A stretch of DNA of 64,000 nucleotides from Phymorhynchus buccinoides (Eukaryota; Mollusca; Gastropoda; Neogastropoda; Raphitomidae), in NCBI GenBank assembly GCA_017654935.2, contig CM065698.1, forward strand, positions 39,077,739-39,141,738. The letters run 5' to 3'. The translations under genes and the position numbers were made by a program. Below, in pieces: positions 34,128 to 64,000 of the stretch (positions are counted from its first letter, which is position 1; each line of letters starts with the position of its first letter). The notes below the pieces were generated by a model. It had not been told where the DNA came from. It saw nothing but the letters and a program-made list of their open reading frames with translations, and searched no databases.

Positions 34128-35991
34128 GAATGCATTGTATGTTTGTGAGCCTGTCCATCGTTTCCAACATCGACAGAGAGATAGCAGAGGGGGCAGTTGC
34201 TATTCCAGTGGGCTGGGTTAAAATTTGTCTATAACAGAGAAGCCTTGCTCAGAGTACATCCCCAGTCTCGACAAAAGGAATCTGAAGACAGCTTGGTTGG
34301 GGAAGGTCCCCAAAGGCCAACCAATTCCTTTGCACTAGAGCCAGTTAATGCTCCCTAATTTCAGAGTCAGTCTTCCACAAAATACTCGGATATACTATGA
34401 TGTTACAATACTGTTGAAAATCATCCATTATACAGCTCTCGTTTACTGTTGGCCCCTACTACAGGCTGATGTCAACCAGTGATAAAAGCCATTTGAGCAA
34501 AGGGCCAACTTAAGTCTTACAGACCTGCCTACTTGGAATTTTCCCAATCAGTAGCCCAGCCATCAATTTTCAGTAGCATGGCAAATTTTTTCGTAGCATC
34601 CACAAACAACGGCAATCGATTTGTTCTCTTCCTGAGCCGAAATGCACTGCTTCTATGTTTCGCCGATTGAACATGTTGACGTCAATCTCTACCGCCATGA
34701 TTCACAGAGAAGTCTGCATGGCAGAGGTTGCACTGCAGCGAGCATGGTTCGCACCGAGTCGACTTCTGACGATGCAAGGCCACTCTTCCGTGTAAGCTAT
34801 TTTGAAAACTTGTGCGGCAGGCCGATGTTTTTTTTAATTAGAACAAGATGGTATGCCAGATGAGTTTCGTTTCCTGGTTTGGGTTCGTTTTTCTTCGTTT
34901 GAAACATCTCCCGAATCGCTACTGCTGCTGGAGTCCGCCATTTTTTTCAGAGAAAAGTAATAAGAACGCATGCGCAGTCACTTTGAAAAAAACGGAAGTG
35001 ACTAGGTTATCGCGCGTGACACGGCGTCTGCTCTTAGAAACAGACAAAACCGGGAACGGCATTATATACTTAAAGCAAAAATAAAATGCTGCGGCAATTT
35101 GGTTTTTTCCGTAGCAACGTTAAGGTTGCCGTAGCTCCGTAGCAAAGCCTTATTTTTCGTAGCTGCTACGGCCAAATCGTAGCAGTAGGCAGGTCTGGTC
35201 TTATAATCAGCTTCCTTACCACATACAATTCAACACATCCTATGATCTGGTCTCAAATTCATTTGTATCCTTCGAGGGGACCAATATACTGAGGTTTGAT
35301 AACACACCTAAATGTAAAATGCATAACAATTTCCAGCAAAGGCAATTCAAATACTGTAATTTTCTGACTATAAGGCGATATTTTTTTCTCCAATTTCGAC
35401 CTATGCGCCTAATAAACGAAGGCGCCCTATTAGTGAACAAAATCGTGAGAAGAAAGGCAACGATTGCCGTGCTCAGTACAGTCTACTGTGAGTCTAAACA
35501 TCGAAAGTGGTCACGAGTCGCAGATACGACGAATACTCACTTTAAAATGCTTTAAAATCCCTATTATCGTCCGAGCTACCATCAAATAGATGCCATAACC
35601 CTTCATTGGATGTAAAAAGCATCGTAGAGCTTAAAATGCCATAATTCTATCAGTTTTTGCGAGAAAAAAAGTACAGTAGGAAGTAGCACAAATGGAAGTT
35701 CGATGATTTGAAAGGGGAGCCAACTCTTGATTATGACAGCAGTAATGGCGGTTGGCAATCCTTTACCGAACGCGTACAGGCTTCAAAGTTTGACTTTCTT
35801 TTGCGAGATGCAAACGAGCGCGCCTTTTGCTTTAATTTTTTCAGATTTTTCTTGAAAATTGCCCTATTCGCCTTATACACAGCAGTGCCTAATGATCTGA
35901 AAAATAGTGTAATCTTTTTAATTTCCAAGAATGGCCAATGTAAGCATAATGACTTCTCCCATTGTCTGGATTTGATTGTATTTTGTGTTAT
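34128..35991. other. intergenic DNA, no gene recognised
   Basis: A possible decayed family K-like end at 35355 (gtaattttctgactataagg) has no certain partner. cgtagcaacgttaaggttgc-type 'cgtagc' repeats occur at 35105-35185. Confidence 0.4.
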
Positions 35992-36058
35992 TTCTAGTCA
36001 CAGAGACTGAAATACGGGCTGCTCCTACCTGGAGAGTGTGTCGCTTTCCGTTGACTCC
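35992..36058 (-). mobile_element. short SINE tail fragment
   Basis: ctagtcacagagactgaaat followed by cgggctgctcctacctggag and agtgtgtcgc: the shared tail in reverse. Confidence 0.65.
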
Positions 36059-36495
36059 TCCGTTATTTATTAGGTGAAACACTCCCCAGGACCAACACAC
36101 TTACAATATTCAGCCACTGGGATTATAACAATTTTTTCTTGGCAGACTGACTGGTTTGCCAAACTTTGCACAAACAGAGAACAAGGAATGTTATGCGACG
36201 TCAGCCATAAACACAACATAAGTAATACAATCAAAGCGAAACGTGAAAATCATAAAACCATGTAACATACTTGTGCAAGCATACAAAACCATACAATCAA
36301 ATGAAAGATACGATTACATGCATGAAGCCCATTCCATCAAACAATGCATTCAAGAGCAGTCAGAATCCCGTAGTCAGGATGACCATAGGGGCGCTCTGGA
36401 GATTTCACAAGAGCATAAATACTCATCCAAATAACATACAGATTCCCAGCTATTGAGGAAAAGTAAGGATTATTTACATCAGACACATATCAACC

Positions 36496-36929
36496 AGGAA
36501 AGGTGGCAGAGTGGTTAAGACGTTCGCCTGCCAAATATAATGCGTGACTGCAACGTGAGTGACCCGGGTTCGAATCCCGGCCTCGCCCTTCCTTTCTAGT
36601 TTGACAGGAAAATCGAACTGAACGTCCAGTCCTTCGGATGGGGACTTAAAACTAGTCTGACCCGTGCGCTTTACGCACGTAAAAATCCCACGGCGGTTGA
36701 AAGTCGGTAAGAGCAGGGAGATATCCCGCTGCCTGGTATGGCCAAATTGATAGCTACGTTTTCCAAGTGTGCCCACACACCCTCCTCACCCTGTGCCCCC
36801 CCTCCCAAAAGTTTTTTTTTTAAATTGGGTAAGCGCTGCACTTGCGGCGACGCGCTCTCCAGGGGAGAGCAGCCCGAATTTCACAGAGATAAGTCTCTGT
36901 GACTAGAATATACCAAATACTACTACATA
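36496..36929 (+). mobile_element. full-length tRNA-derived SINE, second subfamily
   Basis: A-box tggcagagtggttaaga, B-box gggttcgaatccc, then gacaggaaaatcgaactgaa, ccttcggatggggac, and the shared tail domain gcagcccgaatttcacagag followed by tctctgtgactagaatatac and a ctaaatac-type tail. Between the boxes there is extra sequence, so it is not a tRNA gene. Confidence 0.85.
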
Positions 36930-38122
36930 AAAAAAATCCTGCATTGCACAAATCCAGGAGTAAAGCACACAATGGTCTTCTTGGTTCGTTTGTGCACGCT
37001 CTTTGCTATGAAATAACAATGATAGCAACTAAACTATAATCAATAATGAGGATGATAACAGACTCAAAAAGACTGGAAAAGCGCAAACCTGAAACAACCT
37101 CCCATTTCAATGTGTCACCTGAGCGTAAAAATGGAAGCAACCTTGCTTTTTTTCATCTACCATAAGGCAACTTGCACATTCAAGAATTTACAAGCTTGAT
37201 CACATTTTAAGCTAGTTTCATGTTTGTGAAATTAATAGGGGAAGGACGATTTATTTTCATTAAAAACACCTACCTGAATGACAGCCTCAAGTAAATGGAT
37301 ACTGCTAGCTTGACATCCTAACTTTAAACAGTAATTATTTTTAAAACATTCATAAGCTTAATGGCTATCGTAAATGTAATGAATTGAAACAAAACAAACA
37401 AAATAGATTTAAAAAAATGAACTTAAGTTTTTTAAATCTAAGCTATGACTTCAAAAACTTATGGAACATTTTTCGGATAATACCCTAACCAGAAAAAACA
37501 AACTTACGGAACATTCTTTGGATAATACCCTAACCAGAACCAAATTTTTAGCGAAATCTGTTCCTTTGAGTTTAGAGCCAATCTGTTCACTTCGCCGTCC
37601 GCATGCAAGAGACGTAACTCAAAGTTGGTCAACTTCGATGTGTTGGACTTACCAGTTGATCTAGACAAGCTGCATCATCTAACAAAGCTGTAAAACAAGA
37701 ATTTGCAAAGATAAAACATCAACGGTGACACTAAATGAAAAACAAATGACGTTATTTGGCCTGAAATGACCGAAATATTGACTTTTCCATTCGTCATGTG
37801 AAGTGACGTCATTCGACTTACGTCTCTTTTGCATGCGGGCGACGACTTGAATGTGCCTTTTGCTTCGAATGTACATTTTCTGCACATGAGAATGTGCACT
37901 TCTTATATACCCTGAGAGGTCTTGGAATAAAATAATCTGAAATCCTGAAAAACATTTCTTACTAGCTGGACACGTCAGCAATGACTCGCTCAGTGGTTCA
38001 CAATTAACCGCACTGACGGGTAGACAAATGAAGACACAGTAACAAATAATCACAAAACCCATCTACTCCAGAAAGAGGTAGAGGGCTAAAAGTGAAGTCT
38101 GTTCTACACACGATAAAGTCTT
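36930..38122. other. intergenic DNA between the convergent genes
   Basis: A short direct repeat (tacggaacattctttggataataccctaaccaga type) at 37460-37540. No coding sequence supported. Confidence 0.4.
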
Positions 38123-38304
38123 AGGCCGTGTACACACATAAGCGGATATTCCATGCGGAAACCCGTGCGCAATCCATAAATAAGTGAAACAAAGAAGGGA
38201 AAAGATTTGCACGTGTCCGAATTTCCCCTATATGCGTAAACTTTTATCCTTCTTTCTTTCATTTATTTAGGGTTTTCCGTACGGAACTAATGTGAACCCG
38301 GCCT
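38123..38304. mobile_element. MITE, 'aggccgtgtacacacataag' family
   Basis: aggccgtgtacacacataag to atgtgaacccggcctta; a near-identical copy is at 55121-55313. Confidence 0.8.
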
Positions 38305-38570
38305 TATGCTAATGATGGTTGGTTGATGGTTTTGTCTCACATGAGCTGCTGGCAGCTGACCGCACGTTAAACCCGATCTTCATTGCAAACAAACAGTATT
38401 GTTTTGTTTTTTTAACCTGTTTTAAGAAACGGGACATGATTGTACAGAACATTTCAAATACACGTCCATCGATGAAAACAAATCACACACACACACACAG
38501 AAAGACCTTGGTCGGAATACAGCATCCATACACATTTTCAGTTTTAAATATCCGTAGCTGTCCTTGTGAA

Positions 38571-38893
38571 AACCATCAGTTACTTACACAGCACAGTCAC
38601 TTGTGAATCATCCAGTTTTGTCAATGATAATGTGAAAACCATCAGTTACTTACACAGCACAGTCACTTGTGAATCATCCAGTTTTGTCAATGATAATGTG
38701 AAAACCATCAGTTACTTACACAGCACAGTCACTTGCGAATCATCCAGTTTTGTCAATGATAATGTGAAAACCATCAGTTACTTACACAGCACAGTCACTT
38801 GCGAATCATCCAGTTTTGTCAATGATAATGTGAAAACCATCAGTTACTTACACAGCACAGTCACTTGCGAATCATCCAGTTTTGTCAATGATA
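38571..38893. repeat. 66-bp minisatellite, 5 units
   Basis: gtgaaaaccatcagttactt + acacagcacagtcacttgtg + aatcatccagttttgtcaat + gataat. One C/T variant divides the array into two early and three late units. About 1.4 kb downstream of the PIK3R4 stop repeats. Confidence 0.93.
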
Positions 38894-39933
38894 ACATTGA
38901 CTTACCGTTAAGTCATTATTAGACAAAATTAAAAAATAAAAGCAAAAGCATTAAGAAATCATCCACTTTTGCCAATATATAACCAAACTCTCCCTTAGAA
39001 ATAAAACTTGTTCAAATATACAAATATATGTATGGATACATTTATGCATGCATGTATGTGTGCATGCGTATGTAAATCATATTTTGAGTTTGTCAGTGTG
39101 TGTGCTTGTGTGCGCGCAAGCATGAGTAGTGACGTTGTTTGGTTAAATGCATTTATTGTAAAGCGCCATGAGCAGCTAGCCTGGTATGTGCGCTATAGAA
39201 GCTTTCCTTATTCAATATTATTATCAATCTTGAAACACTTACCAAGCAAAGAAAGTACCAAGTCAATCACTTTTTTACTTAGTTATACAATTGTGGCGGT
39301 ACCATAGCCGATAAGGTTTAACCGAGGCGTGGTTACTGCTACACATATCTGTATTGTTAAAAAAAATCAGGACTTTACTGGTGTTGCACTGCCTCTGGGC
39401 ATTGCCTCCAGTATTGTGTCCACCATCTTTGTATCTACAAATGTCCCATATGTGTCTGTTCCAGACCGAGAGGACGTAAAACACAATTTTTCGTTCCAAG
39501 TCAATCACCTTATTACAGTATAACTCTAAAAAGAAAATTTGCAACAGACTACAATATTATATAAACTCTCAAACAACAACAAATATCCACAAGAGAATGT
39601 AGTAAGTACTAGAAACAAACTACAAAAAGTACCAAATCAGTGCAAACCTCCACCACAAGAAGCAACTAAGTTTCAATTTGATTGCAGACTAGCCACCCAC
39701 ATGGGGGATAATGTTGAACAGGGGGGGGGGCACAACATGGGGCAAGTCTACCATGAAGATATTTTGTCAAAAAAGACAGCAGACTTTAACGATTTTGAAG
39801 TGTACACAAGCGAAAATATTTTAAAAAATCGCTAGATGAACAAATTTAAGACCTATCTGTGGGTGATAACAAAGGATTTGCTCAAAACTCTCACGGAATA
39901 TTTCCAGCAATTTCTGTTTCTCTGCTGCCTACA

Positions 39934-40320
39934 TCACTTCCGCACCTTGATGAGTCCGTTATAACCGGCAGACACGACCAGGCCTGGCTCAATTAGCATG
40001 AAAGCAAGAAGGAAAAAAACCATTCCAGAAAATCAGGATTACGTTGGCAAAAGGCAGTGCATCTATCTATTACTTCCAGACTTTGATGTGCCCATTGTAA
40101 CCGGCAGACATGACCAGGCCTGGCTCAGGAAGAAAAAAACATTCCAGAAAATCAGGATTACATTGGCAAAAGTCAGTGCATCTATCTATCTATCACTTCC
40201 AGATGTGCCCGTTGTAACCGACAGACACGACCAGGCCTGGCACAATTAGCATGAAATTAGGAAGAAAAAAACATTCCAGAAAATCAGGATTACGTTGGCA
40301 AAAGGAAGTGCATCTATCTA
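39934..40320 (-). repeat. tandem copies of the PIK3R4 stop-codon end
   Basis: Three further copies of the terminal coding segment (…CCTGG TCGTGTCTGCCGGTTACAA… TGGAAG then stop) lie downstream of the real stop, starting at 39934, 40070 and 40193 against 40321 for the original, with unit lengths of 123-136 bp. Between them is gene 3' sequence with (gata)n and cagaaaatcaggatt. They should be in the 3' UTR or beyond. Confidence 0.88.

Positions 40321-64000
<23,680 letters not shown>

Noticed and set aside
35708..36010. 100-codon open frame in the intergenic gap
   Set aside because: No homology recognised; it runs into a SINE tail fragment.
36498..36590. tRNA gene
   Set aside because: The A and B boxes are convincing, but the body cannot fold as a mature tRNA and a SINE body with a shared tail domain follows directly.
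38566..38922. 118-codon frame with a 22-residue repeat
   Set aside because: A 66-bp minisatellite; no splice context, no homology, in intergenic DNA.

Overview
Eukaryotic nuclear DNA from a metazoan, most likely a marine gastropod mollusc. The genes are split by GT-AG introns. The introns are full of CA, GA and polyC/G microsatellites, tRNA-headed SINEs with a conserved 'gcccgaatttcacagag' tail domain, short DNA transposons and LINE tails ending in a 'gcgctatata' motif. The gastropod assignment rests on the look of these repeats and is an inference. The two gene identifications rest on protein similarity that I recognise.

Two convergent genes frame the window. On the + strand, 123-21804 holds the 3' half of a TTLL10-like tubulin polyglycylase: six secure ATP-grasp/TTLL exons, one probable extra exon and a long disordered His/Ser/Thr-rich terminal exon. 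On the - strand, from the right edge down to 40321, lies the C-terminal half (734 codons) of PIK3R4/VPS15, the scaffold subunit of the class III PI 3-kinase. I could place 16 exons, and every phase joins correctly from the end of the HEAT region through a linker to a WD40 propeller and stop codon. About 18.5 kb without a recognisable gene separates the two stop codons.

The most striking feature is exon-edge amplification. At least nine exon boundaries of PIK3R4 (5' splice sites, 3' splice sites and the stop-codon end) are copied 2-10 times as tandem arrays. Each array unit carries a slice of exon, the splice dinucleotide and adjoining intron. TTLL10 shows the same tendency in weaker form: decayed copies of the acceptor side of two exons, a copied acceptor region and a repeated stop-codon region. 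A SINE has also inserted across a PIK3R4 5' splice site, duplicating the donor in a 26-bp target-site duplication.

The rest is a dense transposon layer. It includes TTAA-flanked MITEs (one expanded internally into about 40 units of 21 bp), several TA-flanked mariner-type MITE families nested up to three deep, two copies of a BED-zinc-finger-bearing non-autonomous DNA transposon with 5-bp target duplications, large foldback elements and an inverted tandem array of about 750 bp. Many long open frames in the window are artefacts of repeat units whose length is a multiple of three.
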